Shown here: positions 7,193 through 12,955 of the stretch, one piece after another
Numbering within the stretch: position 1 is the stretch's first letter
Layout: every line of letters starts with the position of its first letter
NCBI GenBank assembly: GCA_038232215.1
Contig: JBBSIG010000028.1
Span: 1 to 17,128, forward strand
Direction of reading: 5' to 3'
DNA from: JBBSIG01 sp038232215
GTDB lineage: Bacteria > Actinomycetota > Thermoleophilia > Gaiellales > Gaiellaceae
DNA length: 17,128 bases
The notes under the pieces: generated by a model
What the model was told of the DNA's origin: nothing
Databases searched by the model: none
The model's input: only the letters and a program-made list of their open reading frames with translations
Made by a program: the position numbers and the translations under genes

Positions 7193-7455
7193 CTTCGGAA
7201 AAGAGAGTTCGGCGAGGAGCAGCTCGTCGCCCCTGCGCTGCTCTGGTCGGAGGCGCGCTCGGCGCTGCACGAGCTGCTCCGGCGTCGCGAGATCACCGAG
7301 GACGACGCGAGCGTCGCACAGGCGCCTCGAGCCCTGCCGGGCCGAGCGGGTCGCCGGCGGGCAGCTGGGCGAGCAGGCGTAGGGGCGCGGACGAGCTCGG
7401 GGCTGGGCCAAGACCTACGACGGCGAATACATCGCCTTCGCGCAGCGGCGCCGGT
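7193..7455 (+). pseudogene. decayed VapC-like PIN-domain toxin
   Basis: VapC toxins are PIN-domain ribonucleases. Fragments of one lie in order but in different frames. LVAPALLWSEARSALHELL is read from about 7226 in frame 2. LGEQA, interrupted by TAG at 7380-7382 where the family often has Trp, is in frame 3. ADEL at 7387 is in frame 1, and GWAKTYDGEYIAFAQRR, the conserved PIN C-terminal motif with YDxxY, runs from 7401 in frame 3. The N-terminal segment carrying the first catalytic Asp (usually VVDxS) is missing. Several indels plus one nonsense codon make this a dead gene rather than a single sequencing error. Confidence 0.65.
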
Positions 7456-7506
7456 GCCGAGCAGCCGGGCGCTCTTCTCGTCGGGCGGGGACCGGAGCTC
7501 GGCGTC

Positions 7507-7512
7507 TAGAGT
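7507..7512 (+). promoter_or_regulatory. -10 element TAGAGT
   Basis: TAGAGT lies 7 nt before an in-frame GTG (7520) and 37 nt before the ATG at 7550. Initiation near 7519-7520 would give either a leaderless GTG start or a 30-nt leader containing the AGGGG Shine-Dalgarno. The sequence context matches the -10 box at 2128-2133. Confidence 0.45.
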
Positions 7513-7549
7513 CCGCAGGGTGAGCGAGTCGGGAGCCAGGGGCGACACG

Positions 7550-8875
7550 ATGAAGGTGGTCGTTCTCGGCGGAGGCTCGACCGGGGAGCATTTCGTCGGC
7601 GCGCTCAGGCGACTCGACGGCGAGGCCGAGGTGACGCTCGTCGAGGCCCTCCTGGTGGGTGGGGAGTGCTCGTACTGGGCCTGCATGCCCACGAAGACGA
7701 TGCTGCGCGCGACGGAGGTGTCGGCCGAGCTCGAGCGGACGCCCGGCGTGCACGGCAACGGTGCCCTCTCCGCCGCGGAGGTCTTCGAGTGGCGCGACAC
7801 CGTCGTCTCGGGCCGGGACGACGCCGGCCAGGCCGACTGGCTCCGCGACCAGCGCGCGACGCTCGTGCGAGGAGCGGGCACGGTCTCGGAGCCGGGGGTG
7901 GTCTCGGTCGCCGGCCGCGAGCTGCCCTATGACCGGCTCGTGGTGGCAACGGGCTCCTCGCCGGCCGTACCCCGGATTCCCGGGCTTGCCGACGTTCCCT
8001 ACTGGACCAATCGCGAGGCGACCGAGACGACCGACGTTCCGGCCAGCCTGATCGTGCTCGGCGGCGGGGCCGTCGGGTGCGAGCTCGCGCAGTTCTTTGT
8101 GCGGATGGGCAGTCGCGTGACGCTCGTCCAGTCGGGACCGCGGTTGCTCGAGCGGATGGATGCCGAGGCCGCCCGGCTCGTGGAGGCCGCCTTCGCGGAG
8201 GACGGCATCGACGTTCGCCTGGGCACCCGGGCCGTGTCCGTCGAGACCGGCGTCCGCGTCCAGCTCGAGGACGGCGGCGAGCTCGAGGCCGAGCGCCTGC
8301 TGGTGGCGACCGGGCGGCGTCCCAGCACCGAGGGCCTCGGCCTCGAGCAACTCGGGGTGCAAGTTGGGCCGAGCGGGATCGAGGTGGACGAGCGGCTCCG
8401 TGCCGCGGAGGCCGTCTGGGCGATCGGCGACGTCACCGGGGTCGCCCAGTTCACGCACGTCGGCAAGTACCAGGCACGGATCGCAGCAGCGGACGTCGCG
8501 GGCCGTGAGAGTCGCGCGGACTACCGTGCGATTCCCGCCGCCATCTTCACGGATCCCGAGGTGGCGACGGTCGGGAGAACGAGCGGCGAGGGCCTCGTGA
8601 GCGCGCGGTGGGAGCTCTCCGCGACACCCCGCACCTCGACCTTCGAGCGGCCGAAGCGCGACGGGTTCGTCAAGCTCGTCGCGGATCCGCGCCGGCGCGT
8701 GCTGGTGGGGGCGGTCGGGGTGGGCCCGCAGGCGGGCGAGTGGCTGCAGCAGCTCACGCTGGCCGTTCGCGCGGAGGTCCCGATCGAGATCCTGGTCGAC
8801 ACGATCCAGCCGTATCCGACCTTCTCGGAGGCGGTCTTCCTCGCCGCGCGCGACCTCCTCGAGCGGCTCGAGTGA
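7550..8875 (+). CDS. FAD/NAD(P) disulfide oxidoreductase (Lpd/MerA-like)
   Basis: A 441-residue pyridine nucleotide-disulfide oxidoreductase. The N-terminal FAD Rossmann motif is VVVLGGGSTGE. The redox segment GGECSYWACMPTK has a CxxxxC pair (Cys40/Cys45) in the place of the GGTCxNxGCxPSK of lipoamide dehydrogenase. LVVATGSSPAVP and the NAD(P) motif VLGGGAVGCELAQFF follow, then AIGDVTG (FAD) and a dimerisation domain with FTDPEVATVG. In the C-terminal active-site loop the His of the His-Glu pair is Tyr422 (QPYPTFSE), while Glu427 is kept, so the disulfide substrate and mechanism may differ from Lpd. ATG 7550 has a good SD (AGGGG, 7538-7542, spacing 7) and starts right at the Rossmann strand; GTG 7520 is an in-frame alternative. 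The natural substrate is unknown; a low-molecular-weight disulfide or quinone is possible. Confidence 0.9.
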   Translation: MKVVVLGGGSTGEHFVGALRRLDGEAEVTLVEALLVGGECSYWACMPTKTMLRATEVSAELERTPGVHGNGALSAAEVFEWRDTVVSGRDDAGQADWLRDQRATLVRGAGTVSEPGVVSVAGRELPYDRLVVATGSSPAVPRIPGLADVPYWTNREATETTDVPASLIVLGGGAVGCELAQFFVRMGSRVTLVQSGPRLLERMDAEAARLVEAAFAEDGIDVRLGTRAVSVETGVRVQLEDGGELEAERLLVATGRRPSTEGLGLEQLGVQVGPSGIEVDERLRAAEAVWAIGDVTGVAQFTHVGKYQARIAAADVAGRESRADYRAIPAAIFTDPEVATVGRTSGEGLVSARWELSATPRTSTFERPKRDGFVKLVADPRRRVLVGAVGVGPQAGEWLQQLTLAVRAEVPIEILVDTIQPYPTFSEAVFLAARDLLERLE

Positions 8876-8897
8876 CCCGCGGATCGTCGGCGGGGAT

Positions 8898-9020
8898 GAC
8901 TCCAGGCCTCCCCGGCGAACCATCCCTCGCAGAGAGCCGGGAGCCCACCGCCGTGCGCACCCTTCCCCTGGGCGCTCGGCGGGCATCCCCGCAGACGGTG
9001 CCCCGGCTCTCTCTGTTTCT
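8898..9020 (+). ncRNA. possible divergent copy of the structured RNA
   Basis: The gap after the oxidoreductase holds GACTC (8898-8902), GGCGAAC (8914-8920) and an 11-bp perfect helix AGAGAGCCGGG (8931-8941)/CCCGGCTCTCT (9002-9012), then TTTCT at 9016. An inner CCGCCG/CGGCGG pairing is possible. Boxes and order match copies 1 and 3, but the GCGAAAGGAA box is absent. Directly downstream lies the 3' end of an opposite-strand gene, so it leads into no plus-strand reading frame. It could be a degenerate copy, an sRNA or a large terminator structure. Confidence 0.3.
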
Positions 9021-9037
9021 CCCGCAGCTCCGGGCGC

Positions 9038-9253
9038 TCAGCCGGCCTGCATCGTCGCCGCGGGTTGGGAGTCCTGCCACGCGCGGACGTAGCGGCCGAG
9101 CTGGGTGCGTGCCACCTGGTTCTCGACGTCGAGCGGCAGCACCTCGAGCTCGTCGGATGTCACGAGCGTGACGGTGGTGTCGATCCTCGCCACGACGGCG
9201 AGGAAGTCGATCAGCTCGCAGGCGAGCCTTGGATGTGAGATCTGAATTCGCAA
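9038..9253 (-). CDS. small hypothetical protein
   Basis: A 71-residue frame from TTG 9253: RIQISHPRLACELIDFL, an acidic/hydrophobic middle (VTSDELEVLPLD), and LGRYVRAWQDSQP near the end. The composition, with alternating helix and strand signals and few Arg/Pro, looks like a genuine small alpha/beta protein rather than a shadow of the opposite strand. That pattern resembles short two-strand proteins common in actinobacteria that I cannot name. The weak points are the TTG start, the absence of a clear SD, and no visible TANNNT box before it. The frame remains open upstream to 10153, but the upstream translation is Arg-rich low-complexity sequence. No function assigned. Confidence 0.45.
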   Translation of the reverse strand: MRIQISHPRLACELIDFLAVVARIDTTVTLVTSDELEVLPLDVENQVARTQLGRYVRAWQDSQPAATMQAG

Positions 9254-9273
9254 GCCGCAGTGGTGACGGACCT

Positions 9274-9288
9274 GGAGCCCCCGGCTCC
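9274..9288. other. short perfect hairpin
   Basis: GGAGCC-ccc-GGCTCC is a 6-bp stem with a 3-nt loop, 21 bp upstream of the TTG start on the minus strand. The rest of 9254-9432 shows nothing I can support. Confidence 0.3.
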
Positions 9289-9432
9289 GTTCGCCTGTCG
9301 TAAGTGTGAGTCCCGGCTCGGCCGCGTACAACCCCCCGTTCGAGGGGCACGAGCAGGCGCGGTGGAGCTGTGGCGCGAGGCGAGGCGTACGGCACGCGTG
9401 AGCCGCTGCGGGTTCGGGATATCCGCTGGTCG

Positions 9433-9438
9433 TATTCT
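9433..9438 (+). promoter_or_regulatory. -10 element TATTCT, leaderless start
   Basis: TATTCT lies exactly 6 nt before GTG 9445, the same arrangement as at nfo and gltX. With no Shine-Dalgarno present, transcription probably begins at or next to the start codon. Confidence 0.5.
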
Positions 9439-9444
9439 CCCGGC

Positions 9445-9843
9445 GTGATCGTCTCCCTCCACGTCGCGACCGGGGCGGCCGCAGGTGCAGCGGTCGGGTC
9501 ACGCGGTCGGGCTGTGGTGCTCGGCCTCCTCCTGCACCTGGCGGGCGACCTCGTCCCGCACCGCGACTTCGCGTCCGAGCGCTTCGAGCTGGCGACGGGT
9601 ACGGCGGGACTGCTCCTCCTCGCAGCGACCCGCGGCCCGCTCGACCCGGCGGTTCTCGGCGCGCTCGCCGCGTCGGCCCCGGATCTCGAGCACGTCCTTC
9701 CGTTCCCGCGACCGGGCGGGAGGAAGCTCTTCCCGAGCCATCGGCGGCCGGGCTGGCATCGGGCCGGGGGAATTCCCGCCGAGGCGCAGCTCGTGCTCGC
9801 CGCCGGCATCCTCGCAGCGCTCGCGCTGCGCTCCCGGAGGTGA
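9445..9843 (+). CDS. small membrane protein, possible hydrolase-like
   Basis: A 132-residue protein with several hydrophobic stretches (VVLGLLLHLAGDLVPHRD; TAGLLLLAATRGPL; AVLGALAASAPDLEHVLP; AQLVLAAGILAALAL). It has conserved-looking polar motifs placed at the ends of membrane segments: HLAGDLVPHRD, APDLEHV and LFPSHRRPGWHRAG. The His/Asp pattern recalls short integral membrane proteins related to the YdjM/DUF457 metal-dependent hydrolase-like family, but it is much shorter and I would not assign activity. GTG 9445 was chosen over the upstream ATG 9370 because a TATTCT -10 box sits 6 nt before it and because homology-like sequence (SLHVATGAAAGAAVG) begins there. It stands alone, with about 400 bp of non-coding sequence downstream. 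Confidence 0.7.
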   Translation: MIVSLHVATGAAAGAAVGSRGRAVVLGLLLHLAGDLVPHRDFASERFELATGTAGLLLLAATRGPLDPAVLGALAASAPDLEHVLPFPRPGGRKLFPSHRRPGWHRAGGIPAEAQLVLAAGILAALALRSRR

Positions 9844-10069
9844 CGCCGGCGTCCGGCCGGCAGAGGGAGCGAGCCAGACGGCACCTGCGGCGACGCCGCC
9901 CGGCTCGAGCTCCCGCCCGCGCCGCTGGAAGCCCCGGCTGCTCGTCGAGGCTGAGGTCTGCGGGCAGGGCCTGAACGTACTTCCTGCTCGTCTCTGCACG
10001 AAGCAGCTGAAGCCGAATCGCCCGCAAAGAGCGAGAGAATCGTGCGGCGAGGCGACGTCGCGCCGCGCG
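9844..10069. other. gene-free stretch
   Basis: I see no convincing gene. A minus-strand frame here includes LLRAETSRKYVQALPADLS, which looks faintly protein-like, but it lies inside a long Arg-rich open frame typical of G+C-rich shadow sequence and has no start signal. It may be the residue of an eroded gene. Confidence 0.3.
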
Positions 10070-10136
10070 CGACCCCCGGGCGCGGACTGCTTGCCGCAGT
10101 GGGGTGCTCTCCCCAGGTCTCCGCGCCCGGGGGTCG
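10070..10136. repeat. 17-bp perfect inverted repeat with two inner hairpins
   Basis: The arms at 10070-10086 (CGACCCCCGGGCGCGGA) and 10120-10136 are exact reverse complements. The 33-nt spacer itself can fold into two hairpins, CTGC/GCAG and GGGG/CCCC, giving a cruciform or three-way RNA junction. No T-tract follows, so it is not a standard terminator for either flank. Confidence 0.6.
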
Positions 10137-10154
10137 AAGCGCCAGTATGTCACG

Positions 10155-10183
10155 CTTCGAGACTCGTTGCAATAGAGTCGAAG
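10155..10183 (+). promoter_or_regulatory. -10 box inside a palindromic operator
   Basis: CTTC-(ga)-GACTC (10155-10165) and GAGTC-GAAG (10175-10183) form a 9-bp inverted repeat with a 2-nt bulge. A -10 box TAGAGT (10173-10178) overlaps the right arm. It would drive transcription toward the structured RNA that starts at 10261. A repressor bound here would cover the promoter (inference). Confidence 0.4.
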
Positions 10184-10260
10184 TCGACCGCTCGGGCGTG
10201 GACAGCAACCGCCACGCCGCGTCGATGCCTCGCCGAGCTCGAGCTTCCGGAGCTCTAACC

Positions 10261-10380
10261 GCGAAAGGAACAGGTCGGCGCAGGACTCTCAAGGGCAGGG
10301 GAGAGGCGAACGAGCCGGGTGCTCCCGAGCGGCCACGGGCGTGCGGCACCCGGGCCCGCGAGCACCCGGCTCAGCTCTCT
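10261..10380 (+). ncRNA. candidate structured leader RNA, copy 3
   Basis: This carries GCGAAAGGAA (10261-10270), GACTC at 10284 (23 nt from the start of the first box, exactly as in the copy at 5041), AGGGGAGAG (10297-10305), and GGCGAAC. A 13-bp perfect helix follows: GAGCCGGGTGCTC (10312-10324)/GAGCACCCGGCTC (10360-10372). GGAGAG can also pair with the CTCTCC that ends just downstream (10379-10384), making an internal-loop helix. It lies downstream of the 10173 promoter and 34 nt upstream of a GTG with an SD that opens a signal-peptide-like frame. The loop sequence differs from copy 1 while the helix is kept, as expected for a conserved RNA. I cannot assign it to a known class. Confidence 0.48.
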
Positions 10381-10413
10381 CTCCGGTGGTTGGCGTCCGA
10401 GGAGAATGAGCGT

Positions 10414-10536
10414 GTGCCCAGCCGCGTGCCGGAGATCGCCTCGCGAATCAGCGCGCTCTGTGGTGCCGCGGTGGGAGCGCTCGCGCAAGGCGCGGCGATT
10501 CCCTCGTCCCACGCCGACCTGAACTTCGGTATCCGG
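10414..10536 (+). pseudogene. truncated 5' end of a secreted-protein gene
   Basis: GTG 10414 has an SD (GAGGAG, 10399-10404). It opens a frame with a signal-peptide-like start: SRVPEIASRISALCGAAVG then ALAQGAAIPSSHADLNFG. Beyond about 10536 the frame simply runs antisense through the peroxiredoxin gene, so the mature part of the protein is missing. The stub plus its structured leader suggests a former exported, perhaps cell-wall-acting, protein whose body was lost. What the original enzyme was cannot be told. A short secreted peptide ending elsewhere is an alternative. Confidence 0.4.
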
Positions 10537-10538
10537 CC

Positions 10539-11006
10539 TCAGCCGGCGAGCGCCTGGAGCACTTCCCCCGGATTCTCCTCCGGCTTCACCTTGTGCATCG
10601 CTTTGGCAACCCGGCCGTCGGCGTCGACGACGAAGGTCGAGCGCTCGATCCCCATCGACGTCTTTCCGCCCGTCTGCTTCTCCATCCAGACGCCGTACGC
10701 TTCCGCCGCCGTGTGGTCGGGGTCCGACAGGAGCGTGAAGGGTAGGCCGTACTTCTCCCTGAAGCCCACGTGCGTCGCCTCGCTGTCCGGGCTGACGCCG
10801 AGCACGACGGCGCCGCGCTCCTCGAGCTCCGAGTAGACGTCGCGAAAGCCGCAGGCCTGCGCGGTGCAGCCGGGCGTGTCGTCCCGCGGATAGAAGTACA
10901 GGACGACGGGCTTTCCCCGGAGGTCCCGGAGCCGTACGTGCTCGCCCGCGTCGCTCGTCAGCTCGAAGTCCGGTGCCTGCGCTCCTTCCTCGACCAGGTA
11001 CGCCCT
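10539..11006 (-). CDS. bcp: peroxiredoxin, Bcp family (start codon unclear)
   Basis: Thiol peroxidase of about 155 residues that reduces H2O2 and organic hydroperoxides using thioredoxin-like donors. The sequence runs AYLVEEGAQAPDFELTSDAG, LRDLRGKPVVLYFYPRDDTP, then GCTAQACGFRD. The peroxidatic Cys is in TPGCT and a resolving Cys comes five residues later, the 2-Cys pattern of E. coli Bcp. LGVSPDSEATHVGFREKYGL, ERSTFVVDADGRV and a normal C-terminus follow. No ATG, GTG or TTG is in frame between the upstream stop (11037-11039) and the catalytic region; the first conventional start, GTG 10805, would remove both cysteines. The codon just before AYLV is AGG (11004-11006), and a CTG lies at 10995-10997. 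I give the full homologous span. The gene may use a non-standard start, carry a start-codon lesion, or contain a sequence error. Confidence 0.88.
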   Translation of the reverse strand, partial: RAYLVEEGAQAPDFELTSDAGEHVRLRDLRGKPVVLYFYPRDDTPGCTAQACGFRDVYSELEERGAVVLGVSPDSEATHVGFREKYGLPFTLLSDPDHTAAEAYGVWMEKQTGGKTSMGIERSTFVVDADGRVAKAMHKVKPEENPGEVLQALAG

Positions 11007-11018
11007 CGATCCTCTCGG

Positions 11019-11024
11019 TAGGGT
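11019..11024 (+). promoter_or_regulatory. -10 element TAGGGT
   Basis: TAGGGT lies 9 nt before ATG 11034 in a divergent gap of only about 27-36 bp from bcp. No SD is present, consistent with a leaderless or nearly leaderless transcript. Confidence 0.35.
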
Positions 11025-11033
11025 GCCGCACCG

Positions 11034-11390
11034 ATGCTAGCGGCGCACCACGTCGTGGCCGTGCTCGTGCTGGCGGCGACGCTCGTGGCCGCGGCGACCG
11101 GCCTCGGCTCGTACCGGCGTGGTCGCGGCGGGAGGAGGCTGGTGCCGCAGCTGCTCGCCCTCGCGCAGACCCTCCTGGTCGCGCAGGTCGGTCTCGGTCT
11201 CCTGCTGCTCTCTGACGGTCGGCGAGCGTCGGCCGAGCTGCACTACCTGTACGGAACGCTCTCGCTGGCGGCGGTTCTGTCGCCCTGGCTCTACGCGCCG
11301 CCCGAGCCGCGCCGGCGCCTGCTCTGGTTCGCGGGCGCTACGCTCGTGGCGGGCGCTCTCGCCGTACGCGCCTACACGACCGCCGGATGA
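11034..11390 (+). CDS. four-helix membrane protein
   Basis: A 118-residue integral membrane protein with about four spans: HHVVAVLVLAATLVAAATG, LVPQLLALAQTLLVAQVGLG, LHYLYGTLSLAAVLSPWLY and LLWFAGATLVAGALAV. Two histidines at the first span and one in LHYLYG are the only notable polar residues in the membrane parts; haem or metal binding is conceivable but unsupported. Its stop overlaps the start of the next gene (ATGA at 11387), so the two are almost certainly co-translated. It is divergent from bcp with a very short gap, which hints at co-regulation. Not recognised as a named family. Confidence 0.75.
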   Translation: MLAAHHVVAVLVLAATLVAAATGLGSYRRGRGGRRLVPQLLALAQTLLVAQVGLGLLLLSDGRRASAELHYLYGTLSLAAVLSPWLYAPPEPRRRLLWFAGATLVAGALAVRAYTTAG

Positions 11391-11767
11391 GGCGCTTCCT
11401 GCACGACATCAACCCGACCGTGCGCGGCCTGCTGATCGTCGCGCTGATCGCGATCGTCGTGGTCGTGTTCCAGCTCCAGCAGACGGTGAGCGTCGTCGGA
11501 GGCCTTCTGCGAATCGCCTTCTTCCTCGCGATCGCGTTCTTCGTCTTTCTGGTCTGGCGCGAGCGCAGGAGCGACATCGACACGTGGTCGCAGCGCGCGA
11601 GAGCGGTCTTCTACGGTGCCGTCGCGCTCGTCGTCGTCGACCTGGGCGTGCTCTTCTCCGGGCGGCTGCCCGCCGGGTTGCCGACCCTCGCCTTCGTGCT
11701 CGTCCTGGCGATCTGCGGCTTCGCCATGTTCCGCGTCTGGCGGGACGAGCACACCTACGGCGGCTGA
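11387..11767 (+). CDS. membrane protein coupled to the preceding gene
   Basis: A 126-residue membrane protein with spans at about 13-30 (GLLIVALIAIVVVVFQ), 38-56 (LLRIAFFLAIAFFVFLVW), 70-88 and 96-115, connected by basic loops (RERRSDIDTW). The start overlaps the stop of the upstream membrane gene by ATGA, which indicates translational coupling and suggests that the two proteins work together. The 3' end overlaps the 3' end of the opposite-strand MFS gene by 13 bp (11755-11767). No catalytic motif is seen and no function is assigned. Confidence 0.75.
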   Translation: MRRFLHDINPTVRGLLIVALIAIVVVVFQLQQTVSVVGGLLRIAFFLAIAFFVFLVWRERRSDIDTWSQRARAVFYGAVALVVVDLGVLFSGRLPAGLPTLAFVLVLAICGFAMFRVWRDEHTYGG

Positions 11768-12930
11768 CAGCCGGGCGACTCGATAGCGGCCGGAGGGCCC
11801 ATGGCGGGCTCGCGCACGCGCCGGAGCACGAAGGTCGCCGCGAGCGGCGCCGCCGCCGTGACCGCGAAGCCGAGGCGCCAGGAGGTGGCCTCGACCAGCG
11901 CGGCGAAGAGGATCGGCACGAGCACGGCGCCGAGAGCGAGCGCCGTCTGCTGAAGCCCGAGCGCCGCACCGCTTCTCGCGAGACCGGCGCCCTCCGCGGT
12001 GGCCGTGAACGCGAGCCCGTTCCAGCTCAGGCTCAGGGTTCCGGAGACGATCAGGACGAGCGCGAGGACAGCCGCCGGGGCATCCACCAGCCCGGCGCAG
12101 AGGGCGACCGCGCCCGCGAGCGCGACACCGAGTCGTCGCAGCGGCAGGATCCGCAGCCCGAGTCGGTCCGACCAGCGCCCCGCCGCGACGCGAGCAGCGG
12201 CGCCGAGGACGTTGGTGATCGCCAGAACGGCGCCGGCGGCCCCCGTCGAGAAGCCACGCGCGCCGTGCAGGAAGAGCACCGCGAAGCCGGTGAGCGCGAT
12301 CTGCGCACAGGCGAGCAGGGCGCTTGCGCCGGAGAGCCGCCAGGCGGGGCTGTAGGCGAGCGCGTGGCCGTCGCCCTCGCTTCGGCTCGGCCTCGGGCGG
12401 TCGCGCAGGAGGAGCGCCCCGACGAGCGCGCCGAGCCCGCAGCCCGCGGCGAGCGCGAGGAACGCTCCCCGCAGCCCGCTCGCGGCCGCCACCGTCGGAA
12501 GCGCCGCCGCCGACACCGCGCCTCCGAGCGGGAGCGCCGTCTGCCGGATACCGAGCGCGAAGCCGCGCTCGCTCTGCTCGAACCAGCTCATGACGGCGCG
12601 CCCGCTGGCCGCATTCACGCTCGCGCCGAGCCCCCCGGCGAGCGTCAGGAGCGCGACGCGCGGCCAGAGGCTCGAGACGAGCGCTGCCGCCACCAGTCCG
12701 CCCGTGGCTCCGGCCAGACCTCCCGCGAGCACCGCCCGCTCTCCCACCCGGTCCGTGAGCAGCCCGAACGGGAGGAGGGTCAGCAGCGGGCCGCCGTTGA
12801 CGACCCCGAGCACGACGCCCACCTCCGCCAGGCCGAGCCCGTAGCGGCGCCGGAGCTCGGGCGCGAGCACCGCCGTGCCGAGGAAGACCGCGGCGTAGCT
12901 CGCCTGCGCGAGGGTGCCGACCGCGAGCAC
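11755..12930 (-). CDS. major facilitator superfamily transporter
   Basis: A 391-residue polytopic transporter with the hydrophobic pattern of 12 helices in two six-helix halves. The loop after helix 2 carries an MFS motif-A-like sequence (GLLTDRVGERAVL), repeated in the second half (GRWSDRLGLRIL). Helix 4/5 contains the typical GIRQTALPLGGA segment, and GLQQTALALGAV is its counterpart in the second half. Substrate cannot be inferred; similar small MFS proteins are often annotated as cyanate/nitrate-like or drug exporters. The annotated start is GTG 12930, but the upstream in-frame codons (STYRWTVL) look like the usual cytoplasmic entry to helix 1 and no other standard start exists there. A CTG at 12951 overlapping the nfo stop is a possible true start. 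It lies directly downstream of nfo, probably in one transcript. Confidence 0.88.
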   Translation of the reverse strand: MLAVGTLAQASYAAVFLGTAVLAPELRRRYGLGLAEVGVVLGVVNGGPLLTLLPFGLLTDRVGERAVLAGGLAGATGGLVAAALVSSLWPRVALLTLAGGLGASVNAASGRAVMSWFEQSERGFALGIRQTALPLGGAVSAAALPTVAAASGLRGAFLALAAGCGLGALVGALLLRDRPRPSRSEGDGHALAYSPAWRLSGASALLACAQIALTGFAVLFLHGARGFSTGAAGAVLAITNVLGAAARVAAGRWSDRLGLRILPLRRLGVALAGAVALCAGLVDAPAAVLALVLIVSGTLSLSWNGLAFTATAEGAGLARSGAALGLQQTALALGAVLVPILFAALVEATSWRLGFAVTAAAPLAATFVLRRVREPAMGPPAAIESPGCQPP

Positions 12931-12955
12931 CGTCCACCGGTAGGTGCTCAGAGCC

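Noticed and set aside
7415..8986. 523-residue minus-strand open frame opposite the oxidoreductase
   Set aside because: High-G+C antisense shadow; His/Arg/Asp-rich composition and no recognisable motif.
9330..9360. GTTCGA with flanking C/G runs resembling a tRNA T-arm
   Set aside because: No acceptor, D or anticodon stem can be built around it.
9260..9448. Plus-strand frame with ACRKCESRLG resembling a zinc ribbon
   Set aside because: Only one CxxC, no second knuckle, no start signal, and it runs into the start of the 9445 gene.
8754..10349. 531-residue minus-strand frame through the gene-poor region
   Set aside because: Arg/Pro/Ser-rich translation crossing two better-supported genes on both strands; no motifs.
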